Shown piece by piece: positions 38,121-47,117 of a stretch of 64,000 nucleotides of DNA. The notes under the pieces are model-generated. The model worked only from the letters and a program-made list of their open reading frames with translations, was not told the origin of the DNA and did not search any database. The position numbers and the translations under genes are program-made. The first letter of the stretch is position 1. Every line of letters starts with the position of its first letter. The stretch comes from Microbacterium sp. zg-B185 (GTDB taxonomy: Bacteria > Actinomycetota > Actinomycetes > Actinomycetales > Microbacteriaceae): positions 2,170,001 through 2,234,000 of the forward strand of contig NZ_CP126739.1 of NCBI RefSeq assembly GCF_030246885.1. The letters run 5' to 3'.

Positions 38121-38840
38121 TCACCCGCCCGCGAGGACCTCGTCGACCCACGCGGGAACCAGTTCGCTCGCGCGGCCGGTGCGGACCTCGTCGAAGGGCA
38201 CCGCGGACTCGCTCGGCTCGAGATTGAGCTCGATCGTCCGCGCGCCGAACGCGGCGGCGAGGGCGACGTAGCCCGCGGCCGGGTACACCGCACCGGATGT
38301 CCCGATCGAGACGAACACGTCGCAGGCCACGACCGCGTTCTCGATCCGATCCAGGTCGTACGGCATCTCGCCGAACCAGACCACGTCGGGACGCAGCATC
38401 CGCTCGCCGCAGGTCGGGCACGGCGGCCGGCCGGCGAGATCGCCGGACCAGGCGTGCCGCGTGCCGCAGAGCGTGCACAGCGCCCGACGCAGCTCGCCGT
38501 GCATGTGGATGAGGTTGCGGGTACCGGCGCGCTCATGCAGATCGTCCACGTTCTGGGTGACGATCAGGACGCGCTCGCCCCGCGCGGCTTCCAGCTGGGC
38601 CAGCGCCCGGTGTGCCGGATTGGGCCGGGCGGCCTGGGCGGCCCGGCGTCGTGCGTCGTAGAAGGTCAGCACCGCGGCAGGATCCCGCTCGAAGCCCTCC
38701 GGCGTCGCGACGTCCTGGACGCTGTGGCCCTCCCACAGCCCGCCCGCATCGCGGAACGTGGGCACGCCGCTCTCCGCGGAGATGCCCGCGCCGGTCAGCA
38801 CGACGATGCGCTGCTGCCCCGCCGCAGCGACGTCAATCAC
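38121..38840 (-). CDS. Sir2-family NAD-dependent protein deacylase (CobB-like)
   Basis: A 239-aa sirtuin that removes acyl groups from lysines using NAD. Visible: TGAGISAESGVPTFRD near residue 15, TQNVDDLHERAG, catalytic His in HMHGEL, and four zinc Cys in CTLC and CPTC. TFYDARR contains the Tyr-x-x-Arg pair that in CobB and SIRT5 recognises succinyl-lysine, so desuccinylation is likely besides deacetylation. The GTG at 38840 overlaps the TGA of the upstream DNA ligase gene (GTGA), so its translation is coupled to the ligase. Confidence 0.9.
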   Translation of the reverse strand: MIDVAAAGQQRIVVLTGAGISAESGVPTFRDAGGLWEGHSVQDVATPEGFERDPAAVLTFYDARRRAAQAARPNPAHRALAQLEAARGERVLIVTQNVDDLHERAGTRNLIHMHGELRRALCTLCGTRHAWSGDLAGRPPCPTCGERMLRPDVVWFGEMPYDLDRIENAVVACDVFVSIGTSGAVYPAAGYVALAAAFGARTIELNLEPSESAVPFDEVRTGRASELVPAWVDEVLAGG

Positions 38841-40360
38841 CGCAGCAGCTCGCGGAGCGACTGGATGGTATCCGCCTCGTCGGGGCGTTTGTCGGGGCGG
38901 TACCCCTTGACCCGCGCGAACCGGAGGGCGACGCCGCCGGGATAGCGCGGCGAGCGCTGCACGCCGTCGATCGCGACCTCCACGACCGTCACCGGGTGCA
39001 CGTGCACGGTGTTCGCGGTGCGGGAGGTCTCGATCGAGGGGAAGTGCTCGGTCTGCCAGCGCAGCACGGCGTCGGTGAGCCCCTTGAACGTCTTGCCGAC
39101 CATCACGAAGCCGCCCGCCGGGCCGTACTCGCCGGTCGGGTCCAGCGCACCCAGATGCAGGTTGGAGAGCATCCCGGTCCGCCGCCCGGACCCCCACTCG
39201 ACGGCGAGCACGACCAGATCGTAGGTCAGCACCGGCTTGACCTTGATCCAGCTCTTGCCCCGCCGTCCGGCGGCGTAGCGCGAGTCCAGGGCTTTGACGA
39301 CCACGCCCTCGTGCCCGGCGGCGAGCGCGTCGCGCGAAACCTGCTCGGCCGCCTGGGGATCGGCGGTGACCACGCCGGGGACCCGCCACTCCCCCGCGAT
39401 GCGCTCCAGCTCGGCGAGGCGCACATGCAGCGGCTCATCGATGAGGTCGCGCCCGTCCAGGTGCAGGACGTCGAAGAACCAGGGTCGCAGCACCGTCGCG
39501 CTGACCGCCTCCGAGCCGAACCGCGCCATGGTGTCCTGGAACGGACGCGGCCCTCCGTCGGCGTCGAGCGAAAGCGTCTCGCCGTCCAGAATGACGTCGT
39601 GCACGGGCAGCGCGCGGGCCGCGGCGACGATCTCCGGCACGCGAGCGGTGATGTCGGCCAGGCTGCGCGTGTACACGCCGACCTGATCCCCGGACCGGTG
39701 CACCTGGATGCGCGCACCGTCGAGCTTGAATTCCACGGATGCCGCGGCCGCGATCTGCGCGATCGCCTCCGTCACGGAGCCGGCGGTCGAGGCGAGCATG
39801 GGCAGCACCGGCCGACCCACGACCAGGCCGACGTCGCCGAGTTCACCGGGCGCGCCAGCCAGGGCGATCCGCGCTGCCTCGCCAAGGTCGCCGGAGAGCA
39901 TCGCCCCCCGGCGGACGACGGCCGCGTCCTGGCCCGACGCGCGCGTGATCGCGTCCAGCAGGACACCCCCCAAGGCGCCGGTGCGCAGCTCGCCGAGGAT
40001 CACCCGCGTGAGGAAGTCCCACTCCTGCGCGGTGGCGCGAGAGCGCAGGCCGTCCAGGGCGGCGCGGCGGACGGCGGCGGACCCGCTGCCGGAAGTGGCG
40101 GCAAGCCGCTCCAGGGCGGCATCGACATCCCGAACGGACAGGGTCGGCTCGGTCGCGTGGGCGACCGCCGGCGCAGCCAGACCCCGCCAGCCGACGCCGA
40201 CGCGGCCCTGTCGCGGACGTGCCATGAGCAACCCCACCGCGGGCACGATCTCGTCCGGTTCCAGGCGGCGCAGCAGCCCGGCGAGGGCGTCGGTCTTCGT
40301 CAGCCTCGACGAGGTGGATGCCACGGCATCGGCCGTGACGACGACATCGTGCAGCAGCAT
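38837..40360 (-). CDS. ATP-dependent DNA ligase (LigB type)
   Basis: A 507-aa ATP-dependent DNA ligase: an N-terminal DNA-binding helical domain, the adenylation domain with nucleophile Lys in FKLDGARIQVHR near residue 214, motif III around FFDVLHLDG, motif V VVVKALDSRYAAGRRGKSWIK-like region and a C-terminal OB fold. Size and layout match mycobacterial LigB, a nick-sealing enzyme accessory to the NAD-dependent LigA. GGAAGG precedes the ATG at 40360. The sirtuin gene is coupled downstream; a DoxX gene ends 39 nt upstream. Confidence 0.92.
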   Translation of the reverse strand: MLLHDVVVTADAVASTSSRLTKTDALAGLLRRLEPDEIVPAVGLLMARPRQGRVGVGWRGLAAPAVAHATEPTLSVRDVDAALERLAATSGSGSAAVRRAALDGLRSRATAQEWDFLTRVILGELRTGALGGVLLDAITRASGQDAAVVRRGAMLSGDLGEAARIALAGAPGELGDVGLVVGRPVLPMLASTAGSVTEAIAQIAAAASVEFKLDGARIQVHRSGDQVGVYTRSLADITARVPEIVAAARALPVHDVILDGETLSLDADGGPRPFQDTMARFGSEAVSATVLRPWFFDVLHLDGRDLIDEPLHVRLAELERIAGEWRVPGVVTADPQAAEQVSRDALAAGHEGVVVKALDSRYAAGRRGKSWIKVKPVLTYDLVVLAVEWGSGRRTGMLSNLHLGALDPTGEYGPAGGFVMVGKTFKGLTDAVLRWQTEHFPSIETSRTANTVHVHPVTVVEVAIDGVQRSPRYPGGVALRFARVKGYRPDKRPDEADTIQSLRELLR

Positions 40361-40399
40361 CCCCGAATCCTTCCACTCCCACCCGACAGCCGGGGCCGG

Positions 40400-40816
40400 T
40401 CAGCCTCTGGCCGGGCGGGTGCTCCACAGTGCGACCGCGACCAGAACAGGCTGGAAGAACAGACGGATCAGCCGGCTCCGGTCATCGGAGAGCCCGAATC
40501 CGTCCTTGGCTTTCGTGTACTGCTCGATGTTGCCCGGGAACACGGCGACGAAGAACGCCGCGAGGATCATCCCGACGCGGCTGCGCTCGCGCGGCAGCGC
40601 CACCAGAGCGGTGCCGAGCATGATCTCCACGACACCGGAGGCGACCACCACGCCGTCCTTGTCGATCACGCGGCCCGTCCAGTCCGGCACCTGCGCCTGG
40701 AACTCCTGGCGCGCCCAGAACAGATGCGACACGCCGGCGAACACCATGGCGCCGCCCAGAGCCCACCGTGCGATCGTGCGAGCGGGTGTGGATCGCGGGA
40801 TGCCGGATGATCTCAT
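40400..40816 (-). CDS. DoxX family membrane protein (copy 1)
   Basis: A 138-aa protein with four predicted membrane helices of the DoxX/DoxD type; function in this branch is unknown, some relatives are linked to redox or membrane stress. Its paralogue is at 41503-41916; both carry VAVFPGNI followed by a short polar stretch and FxQPxL. CAGACT (minus strand, 40823-40828) lies 6 nt before the ATG at 40816, so this copy has its own, probably leaderless, transcript. Confidence 0.85.
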   Translation of the reverse strand: MRSSGIPRSTPARTIARWALGGAMVFAGVSHLFWARQEFQAQVPDWTGRVIDKDGVVVASGVVEIMLGTALVALPRERSRVGMILAAFFVAVFPGNIEQYTKAKDGFGLSDDRSRLIRLFFQPVLVAVALWSTRPARG

Positions 40817-40886
40817 CGGCCCAGTCTGCCCGCTGCGCCGGCCCCTGTCGCGCGCACCACCGATCATCTGCGGCGCGGGGCGCGGA

Positions 40887-41513
40887 TCAGCGTTCGGTGC
40901 CCGGCGCGACGTGTGCGAGCACGCGGCCCCACACCGCCGGCAGGGTGAGCGCAGTGCGGACCGGGACCATCTCCGCCCGGGCCGCGGGCATCTGATCCTG
41001 GTACCAGAGCGCGTCCGCCTCGCCGGCCGATCGCTCGCCGACGCCGTTGAGGATGAGCGTCTGCGCGGACACCGCTCCCAGCAGACTGCCGAAATCGTCC
41101 CGGTCCAGCGGCGCTGCGGGCGCTGCCACGGCGACGAGGGCCGCGCTGTCGACCGTGCTGCCCAGACCGACCGCAGCCCGCAGCGCGACATCCACCCCGT
41201 CGCGGTACGCGACCACCGCCGCCGTCCGCACGACGGCACCACCGCGCGCGCTCTGAATGGCGGCCAGCGACTCGTGGATCAGATCGGCGAGAGAGCTCGC
41301 CGTGCTCTCGGCGGGGGTCTCGCTGCCGTAGGTGCCCGAGTCCAGGATCTCGCCGCCGGCGAGCGCGACGGCCAGCACGCAGATGTCGCGTCCGGCTGTC
41401 TCGGTCGGGTGCGGATCGAGCGTGACCGCGATTCCCCTGCCCACCAGCACCACGAGGCGCTCCGCGCCCGGGGTTCCGAAAACGCGATAACTCAGTCGTG
41501 TGTCATTCGGCAC
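40887..41513 (-). CDS. Alpha/beta-hydrolase-like protein lacking the nucleophile
   Basis: A 208-aa protein that reads like a small alpha/beta hydrolase: the first strands GAERLVVLVGRG, the elbow region VVAYRDGVDVALRAAVG and the later strand AQTLILNGVGERS. At the elbow, where G-x-S-x-G is expected, it has A-Y-R-D-G, so the Ser nucleophile is replaced by Arg, and the oxyanion signature is also weak. It is probably a non-enzymatic paralogue; the assignment rests on pattern only. GTG 41513 overlaps the end of the DoxX copy 2 gene by 11 nt, so the two are coupled. Confidence 0.6.
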   Translation of the reverse strand: MPNDTRLSYRVFGTPGAERLVVLVGRGIAVTLDPHPTETAGRDICVLAVALAGGEILDSGTYGSETPAESTASSLADLIHESLAAIQSARGGAVVRTAAVVAYRDGVDVALRAAVGLGSTVDSAALVAVAAPAAPLDRDDFGSLLGAVSAQTLILNGVGERSAGEADALWYQDQMPAARAEMVPVRTALTLPAVWGRVLAHVAPGTER

Positions 41514-41916
41514 GTGTGCTCCTCCAAGCCCAGGCGATCAGCAGCGGCTGCAGAAGCAGGCGAGCGAACCGCGCCCGATCGGTGCGCAGCATCGGCGCCG
41601 GCCTGCCGGTCTGCCACTGGTGGATGTTGCCGGGGAAGACCGCGACCAGGAACGCCACGACCAGCCCGCCGACCGTCCTCTGCTCCCTCGGCAGCGCGAC
41701 CAGCGCCCCGGCGAGCATCAGTTCTGCTGCGCCCGAGGCGACCACGATCGCATCCTTGTCCAGCGTGGTGAGCCGTGTCGCCCAGTCCGGCACCACGATG
41801 CGGTAACCGCGTCGACCCCAGGCGAGGTGGGACGCGCCGGCCGCCGCAAAGAGCCCGGCCAGCGCCCAGCGCGCGGCAGCGAGGACGGTCTCAGTGCGCG
41901 CCGAGGACGAACTCAT
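41503..41916 (-). CDS. DoxX family membrane protein (copy 2)
   Basis: A 137-aa four-helix DoxX protein, clearly a duplicate of 40400-40816: shared segments include GASHL, PDW, VVASG, LVALPRE and VAVFPGNI. TACCGT (minus strand, 41924-41929) lies 7 nt before the ATG at 41916 with no ribosome site; a longer in-frame extension to 42051 runs into the divergent moeZ-like gene and is rejected. The hydrolase-like gene overlaps its 3' end. Confidence 0.83.
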   Translation of the reverse strand: MSSSSARTETVLAAARWALAGLFAAAGASHLAWGRRGYRIVVPDWATRLTTLDKDAIVVASGAAELMLAGALVALPREQRTVGGLVVAFLVAVFPGNIHQWQTGRPAPMLRTDRARFARLLLQPLLIAWAWRSTRAE

Positions 41917-42038
41917 GGCTTCGACGGTACCCGAGGTCGCCGCGGTGCGGTCGGTGAACCGGCGAACGGACCGGGTGCAACCGGAGCCCGCGGACGGCTC
42001 CCGGGCCTTCGCCCCGGGATCGGTGAAAGAATCACGGG

Positions 42039-43130
42039 GTGGCGAGCTCATCGGATCCGAACGCCCCTCGATACGCGCGTCAGCGCATCCTGCCCGGCTT
42101 CGGCGAGGAGGGCCAGCAGAAGCTGGCGGCAGCGCACGCCGTCGTCATCGGCGCCGGCGGGCTCGGCAGCGCCGTGCTGCCGATCCTCGCGGCCGCCGGC
42201 GTCGGCACCATCACCGTGATCGACGACGACCTGGTCGATGAGACGAACCTGCACCGTCAGATCCTGCACGGAGCAGCCGACGTCGGCCGCGCGAAGGTGG
42301 ACTCGGCGGCCGACACGATCCGGGCTCAGTCTCCGCAGACGCACATCGTCGCGCTGCGCGGGTCGTTCACCGCTGCCACGGCCGCGCAGATGCTCTCCGG
42401 AGCCGACATCCTCATCGACGGCACCGACAACAACGAGACCCGCTTCACCGCCAACGACGCCGCCGCGGCGGCCGGCATCCCGCTGGTGTGGGGCTCGGCG
42501 CTGCGCTGGGGCGGCCAGGTCGGCGTCGCATGGGCCGGCACCGACTATCGCGACCTGTTCCCCGGGGGTCCGGACACCGAGGCCGACACGTGCGAGATCG
42601 CCGGGATCCTGCCCAGCGTCTGCACCGTCACCGGCGGTCTCATGGCGACGGAGGCCCTCAAGCTCCTCACCGGACTCGGCCGGCCGCTGTTGGGCCGCGT
42701 GCTCCTCTTCGACGCGCTCAGCGGCACCACGCAGGAGCTGCACTACGCGCGCGATCCGGACAGGGATGCCGCGGGCTTCGCGGACCGGCCCGCCCTGGCG
42801 GCATCCGATCCGTCCATCTCGGCGCGGGAACTGGCCGCACTGCTGGCGGAGTCGACGGGCGAACGGCCGGTGCTGCTGGATGTTCGAGAGCCGCATGAGG
42901 TCGCCCTCGGCACGCTGCCGGGCGCCGTCGCCATTCCGCTCGGCCTGCTGGAGCAGCGTCTGGCCGAGCTGGATCCCGCGGCTCCGACAGTCGTGTACTG
43001 CCACCTCGGGGTGCGTTCGGCGCGCGCGCTGGACCGGTTGCAGGAGGCGGGGTTCGCCCGCGCGCGGCACCTGGCCGGCGGGATCGACGCCTGGTCGCGC
43101 ACCGTCGATCCGACACTCGCCCGCTACTGA
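42039..43130 (+). CDS. MoeZ-like adenylyltransferase/sulfurtransferase
   Basis: A 363-aa fusion of an E1-like adenylyltransferase (about 10-245) and a rhodanese domain (about 260-360). It should adenylate the C-terminal Gly of a MoaD/ThiS carrier and then hand on sulfur. ATP loop GAGGLGSAV, DGTDNNETR and the Cys in TCEIAG are kept; the rhodanese Cys is in YCHLGVRS. Both zinc CxxC pairs of MoeB are lost (YRDLFP replaces CYRC, and the second pair is absent). AAGAAT (42027-42032) lies 6 nt before the GTG. Heads the molybdenum-cofactor island. Confidence 0.88.
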   Translation: MASSSDPNAPRYARQRILPGFGEEGQQKLAAAHAVVIGAGGLGSAVLPILAAAGVGTITVIDDDLVDETNLHRQILHGAADVGRAKVDSAADTIRAQSPQTHIVALRGSFTAATAAQMLSGADILIDGTDNNETRFTANDAAAAAGIPLVWGSALRWGGQVGVAWAGTDYRDLFPGGPDTEADTCEIAGILPSVCTVTGGLMATEALKLLTGLGRPLLGRVLLFDALSGTTQELHYARDPDRDAAGFADRPALAASDPSISARELAALLAESTGERPVLLDVREPHEVALGTLPGAVAIPLGLLEQRLAELDPAAPTVVYCHLGVRSARALDRLQEAGFARARHLAGGIDAWSRTVDPTLARY

Positions 43131-43150
43131 GCAGACGCGATACTGAAGCC

Positions 43151-44341
43151 ATGCACCGGATCGCCGTCGAGGAGTACGCCGCCATCATCCGGGACCACCT
43201 CGCGCCGCTGCTGACCAGGCCGCTCGAGCACGTCCCGCTCGCCCTGGCCGCCGGTCGGGTGACCGCCGACGACGTGCGCAGCCCGATCGCGCTGCCCAGC
43301 TTCCGCAACTCCCAGATGGACGGGTTCGCCGTCCACGCCGCGGACCTGCGCCGCATCCCGGTCCGGCTGCCGGTGCTCGGCGAGATCGCGGCGGGCGCAG
43401 TGGATCCGGCGGCGCTGCCCGAAGGCTCCGCGATCGCGATCATGACGGGCGCGCCGCTTCCGGCGGGCGCCGACGCGGTGGTGCCGGTGGAGGACACCCG
43501 GCTCACGGACGGTGTCGTGGAGATCCTCCGCGGGCGGGATGCCGGGGACCACGTGCGCGAGGCGGGGTCGGATCTCGCGGCCGGAGAGGTGCTGCTGCCG
43601 GCCGGCCTCCGGCTGGCATCGCGCCACCTCGCCGCACTGGCCGCGGCGAACCTGATGGATGTGGCCGTCCGCGCCCGCGTGCGACTGGCGGTCATCAGCA
43701 CCGGCAACGAGCTGGTCCCGCCGGGCACGCCGCTGCGCAACGGCCGGCTTCCGGACGCGAACGGGATCGCGATCGCCACGGCGGCGTCCGCAGCCGGCGC
43801 CGAGGTGGTCGACCTGCAGCTGTCCGGCGACGACGCCGCACAGCTGGGCAGGGTGATCGACCGCTCGATCGCCGCCGGGGCCGAGCTGGTGCTGACCAGC
43901 GGCGGCATCTCGATGGGCACCCACGAGCCGGTGCGGCAGCTGCTGGAGCCGCTCGGCGCCACCGTCGGAACCGTCGACATGCAGCCGGGCGGTCCGCAGG
44001 CGTACGCCCGGTACCGGACCGTCCCGGTCGTGTGCTTCCCCGGCAACCCGGTCAGCAGCCAGCTCGGCTTCGCACTGTTCGTGGCACCGCTGCTGCGCGA
44101 ACTGGCCGGGCTGCCCCCCGCCGCTCGCGCCCCGCGCGTGCTCGCCGCGCCCCTGCAGTCGGTCAGCGGGCGCCGGCAGTTCCTGCGCGGACGCCTCACC
44201 GACGGCGACCGTGTGGCGACCGTGGCCGGTGCGGGATCGCATCTGGTGGCGGCCCTGGCGGCCGCGGATGTGCTGATCGACGTGCCTGCGGATGTCACCG
44301 TGCTCCCGGCCGGCGCCACGGTGGATACCGTTGACCTATGA
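43151..44341 (+). CDS. moeA: Molybdopterin molybdotransferase
   Basis: MoeA inserts molybdate into adenylated molybdopterin to give Mo-MPT. The 396-aa protein shows SFRNSQMDGFAV near residue 52, GEIAAGAV, MTGAPLPAGADAVVPVE, the MPT-binding LTSGGISMGTHE and VCFPGNPVS, in the usual four-domain order. GATACT (43139-43144) lies 6 nt before the ATG, no Shine-Dalgarno. It follows the moeZ-like gene by 20 nt; moaCB overlaps its end by ATGA. Confidence 0.93.
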   Translation: MHRIAVEEYAAIIRDHLAPLLTRPLEHVPLALAAGRVTADDVRSPIALPSFRNSQMDGFAVHAADLRRIPVRLPVLGEIAAGAVDPAALPEGSAIAIMTGAPLPAGADAVVPVEDTRLTDGVVEILRGRDAGDHVREAGSDLAAGEVLLPAGLRLASRHLAALAAANLMDVAVRARVRLAVISTGNELVPPGTPLRNGRLPDANGIAIATAASAAGAEVVDLQLSGDDAAQLGRVIDRSIAAGAELVLTSGGISMGTHEPVRQLLEPLGATVGTVDMQPGGPQAYARYRTVPVVCFPGNPVSSQLGFALFVAPLLRELAGLPPAARAPRVLAAPLQSVSGRRQFLRGRLTDGDRVATVAGAGSHLVAALAAADVLIDVPADVTVLPAGATVDTVDL

Positions 44342-45327
44342 GCACGCTGAGCCACCTCGATGACAATGGCCGCGCCCGCATGATCGACGTGGGCGCCAAG
44401 CCGGTCACGCGTCGCGTCGCGCGGGCGGCCGGCCGCCTGACCACGACCGCGGAGGTCCTCCGGCTGGTGCGCGCGGACGACCTGCCCAAAGCCGACGTGC
44501 TGGCCACCGCCCGCATCGCCGGCATCGCCGGCGCCAAGCGCACGAGCGAGCTGATCCCGCTGGCGCACATCCTCCCCCTGGATTCGGTGACCATCGATTT
44601 CGACTTCGACGGGGACACGATCCTGATCGACGCGACGGTCTCGGTCACGGCGCGCACGGGGGTCGAGATGGAAGCCCTGACCGCGGTGGCGATCGCCGGA
44701 CTCACGCTGCACGACATGATCAAAGCGGTCGATCCGCGCGCGCAGCTCGGCGAGATCCGGCTGCTGGAGAAGTCCGGCGGCAAGCACGGCGAGTGGTCCC
44801 GGGACGGCGGGGCGCGGCATCCCGAGTCGGAGAACCCACCGGCGCCGATCGGCCTGGGACGACGCGCGGAGGTCCTGGTGTCCTCCACCGCCGCCGCGGC
44901 GGGCACCCGCGCCGACACCACCGGCCCGCTCCTGGTCGAGTGGCTGCGTGAGCGCGGGTTCACCGTCAGTGACGCGTCGGTGACAGCGGATGCCGCGGTG
45001 GGGCCCGCGCTGGCCGGGATCGTAGCGGACGCGCCGGATGTCGTGCTCACCACCGGAGGCACCGGGCTGCATCCGCAGGATCGCACCCCGGAGGTCACGC
45101 GGGCGCTCCTGGACCTCGAACTGCCCGGCATCGCCGAGGCCATCCGCGCGGCCGGACGCGCGGCCGTGCCGACGGCCGCGCTGAGCCGCGCAGTCGCGGG
45201 CATGGCGGGCCGCACACTGATCGTCAACCTGCCCGGCTCGACCGGCGGAGTCCGTGACGGCCTGGGGGTCCTGGAGCCGCTCCTCGCGCACGTGCTGGAT
45301 CAGGCCGAGGGCGGCGGACATGAGTGA
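44338..45327 (+). CDS. moaCB: Bifunctional cyclic pyranopterin phosphate synthase/molybdopterin adenylyltransferase (MoaC-MogA fusion)
   Basis: A 329-aa fusion. Residues 1-160 are MoaC (MIDVGAKPVTRRVA, SELIPLAHILPL, EMEALTAVA, LHDMIKAVD), which finishes cyclic pyranopterin monophosphate after MoaA. Residues about 175-329 are MogA/MoaB (VLTTGGTGLHPQDRTPE, LPGSTGGVRDGL), which adenylates molybdopterin for MoeA. A short polar linker joins them. ATG lies in an ATGA overlap with moeA, and moaE overlaps the 3' end by 8 nt. Confidence 0.93.
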   Translation: MSTLSHLDDNGRARMIDVGAKPVTRRVARAAGRLTTTAEVLRLVRADDLPKADVLATARIAGIAGAKRTSELIPLAHILPLDSVTIDFDFDGDTILIDATVSVTARTGVEMEALTAVAIAGLTLHDMIKAVDPRAQLGEIRLLEKSGGKHGEWSRDGGARHPESENPPAPIGLGRRAEVLVSSTAAAAGTRADTTGPLLVEWLRERGFTVSDASVTADAAVGPALAGIVADAPDVVLTTGGTGLHPQDRTPEVTRALLDLELPGIAEAIRAAGRAAVPTAALSRAVAGMAGRTLIVNLPGSTGGVRDGLGVLEPLLAHVLDQAEGGGHE

Positions 45328-45742
45328 CCCGCAGCGCTACCTCGCCCTGATCACCGATCAGCCCATCGACCGTGCGGCGGCCGAGGCGTTCGTGATGACC
45401 GCCGCCGACGGCGCACTGGTCGTCTTCGAAGGCGTCGTGCGCGATCACGACCACGGGGAGTCGGTGCATGCCCTCGACTATGAGGCGCATCCGGACGCAC
45501 AGGGCTTCCTCGCCGCCGTCTGCGCCGAGATCGCGCAGGCCTCGGGTCTGCGCGTGGCGGCCGTGCACCGCGTCGGCGCCCTCACGATCGGCGACGTGGC
45601 GCTGGTCGCAGCGGTCTCGGCGCCGCACCGCGCGGACGCGTTCGCGGTGTGCGCGCAGCTGGTGGACCTCGTCAAGGAGCGCACGCCGATCTGGAAGCGG
45701 CAGCACCTCGCCGCCGGCACGACGGAGTGGGTCGGCCTGTAG
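45320..45742 (+). CDS. moaE: Molybdopterin synthase catalytic subunit
   Basis: MoaE, 140 aa, with thiocarboxylated MoaD converts cyclic pyranopterin to molybdopterin. Visible: GALVVFEGVVRDHDHG, LDYEAHPDA, RVGALTIGDVALV and the active-site lysine region VKERTPIWKRQ. The ATG at 45320 overlaps the end of moaCB by 8 nt. It is convergent with moaD, 20 nt away. Confidence 0.94.
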   Translation: MSDPQRYLALITDQPIDRAAAEAFVMTAADGALVVFEGVVRDHDHGESVHALDYEAHPDAQGFLAAVCAEIAQASGLRVAAVHRVGALTIGDVALVAAVSAPHRADAFAVCAQLVDLVKERTPIWKRQHLAAGTTEWVGL

Positions 45743-45762
45743 CCCGCCCCGTCGACCGCGGG

Positions 45763-46008
45763 TCAGCCGCCGGAGAAGCGGGGCAGGACGTCCGCGCCGG
45801 TTCCGAGCGTGCGCTGCGGGTCGCGACTGACCACGCCGTCCACCAGGATCGAGCCGGAGCGCAGCACCCGCGCCATCGCCTCGCCGTAGCGGGTGACCAG
45901 CAGCTCCCGCAGGTCGCCGACGGTGGCACCGGGCACCGAGAGCGTCTCGTCGACGCGTCCCGCGGCATCCGCTGCCGCCGCGAAGTACCGCACCCGGACC
46001 TCAGCCAC
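45763..46008 (-). CDS. moaD: Molybdopterin synthase sulfur-carrier subunit (MoaD/ThiS family)
   Basis: An 81-aa ubiquitin-like sulfur carrier ending in Gly-Gly (PRFSGG), the site that is adenylated and thiocarboxylated by the MoeZ-like protein. [15 protein letters not shown] and [11 protein letters not shown] are typical of the family. GTG at 46008 overlaps the end of moaA by 8 nt; the longer reading frame to 46092 lies inside moaA and is rejected. moaD and moaE are thus on opposite strands, tail to tail. Confidence 0.9.
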   Translation of the reverse strand: MAEVRVRYFAAAADAAGRVDETLSVPGATVGDLRELLVTRYGEAMARVLRSGSILVDGVVSRDPQRTLGTGADVLPRFSGG

Positions 46009-47068
46009 CGATCGCTCCCATCGAACGCTCCGGCGGCACGAAGCCCGGATCGGAGATGCCGTGCCCGGCCTGCTTGCCCCACATCGCCGCACGCCACCGG
46101 TCGGCGATGTCCTGATCGCTCGCTCCGCCGCGCAGCAGCGTGCGCAGGTCGGTCTCGTCGTCGCCGAACAGGCACGATCGCACCGTTCCTTCGGCGGTGA
46201 CCCGGGTCCGGTCGCAGGCGGAGCAGAACGACCGCGTGACGGACGCGATGATGCCGACGGTGGCGGGGCCGCCGTCCACGAGCCATTCCTCGGCGGGCGC
46301 GGACGGATCGTCGCGCCCCGCCTCGGTCAGACCGAACCGCCCGGACAGCACGTCCAGCAGCTCGGCGGCGGGGACCATGTTCGCCCGGCGCCAGGCCGCG
46401 TCCGCGTCCAGCGGCATCTGCTCGATGAACCGCAGACGCAGCCCGCGCTCGACCGCCCAGGCCAGCAGCGCGGGAGCATCATCGAGCGTCTCGCGCATCA
46501 GCACCGCGTTGAGTTTGATCGGGCCCAGTCCGGCACGGACGGCGCCGTCGATGCCGGCCAGGACCGCCGGGAGGCGATCGCGGCGCGTCAGCCGCGCGAA
46601 GTGCTCACGGTCGATCGTGTCGACCGAGATGTTGACGCGCCCCAGCCCGGCTCCGACCAGGCGTTCGGCGACCTTGTCCAGGCCGATGCCGTTGGTGGTC
46701 ATCGACAGATCCAGCCCCGGCGCCGCCGCGGCCGAGCGTGCCACGATCTCGACCAGGTCGGCGCGGGTCAGCGGCTCCCCGCCGGTGAATCGCACTTCGC
46801 GGATGCCGAGATCCCGTCCGGCGATGCCCACCAGGCGCGCGATCTCATCGGCCGTGAGCAGGTCGCGTTTGGGGATGCTGGGCAGGCCCTCCTCGGGCAT
46901 GCAGTAGGTGCAGCGCAGCGAGCACTTCTCGGTGACCGAGATGCGCAGGTCGTGGGCGACGCGGCCGAAGCGATCGACCAGATCGGGCGTGTCCGGGCGC
47001 CCGGTCGTATCCGGCGCGCTCGAAGGATCGCGGTGGATCCGCGGCATCCCGAGCTGAAGGGTCGACAT
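46001..47068 (-). CDS. moaA: GTP 3',8-cyclase
   Basis: MoaA, a radical-SAM enzyme that starts molybdenum-cofactor synthesis from GTP. The 355-aa protein has the SAM cluster Cys49, Cys53, Cys56 (CSLRCTYC), GGEPLTR, the second cluster in [10 protein letters not shown] and a later Cys, and the functionally important C-terminal Gly-Gly. TAGGCT (minus strand, 47075-47080) lies 6 nt before the ATG, no ribosome site. moaD overlaps downstream. Confidence 0.95.
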   Translation of the reverse strand: MSTLQLGMPRIHRDPSSAPDTTGRPDTPDLVDRFGRVAHDLRISVTEKCSLRCTYCMPEEGLPSIPKRDLLTADEIARLVGIAGRDLGIREVRFTGGEPLTRADLVEIVARSAAAAPGLDLSMTTNGIGLDKVAERLVGAGLGRVNISVDTIDREHFARLTRRDRLPAVLAGIDGAVRAGLGPIKLNAVLMRETLDDAPALLAWAVERGLRLRFIEQMPLDADAAWRRANMVPAAELLDVLSGRFGLTEAGRDDPSAPAEEWLVDGGPATVGIIASVTRSFCSACDRTRVTAEGTVRSCLFGDDETDLRTLLRGGASDQDIADRWRAAMWGKQAGHGISDPGFVPPERSMGAIGG

Positions 47069-47117
47069 GACTTCAGCCTATGCGCACCGCTCGGTGACGG
47101 GGCGATGCAGGAGTCCC

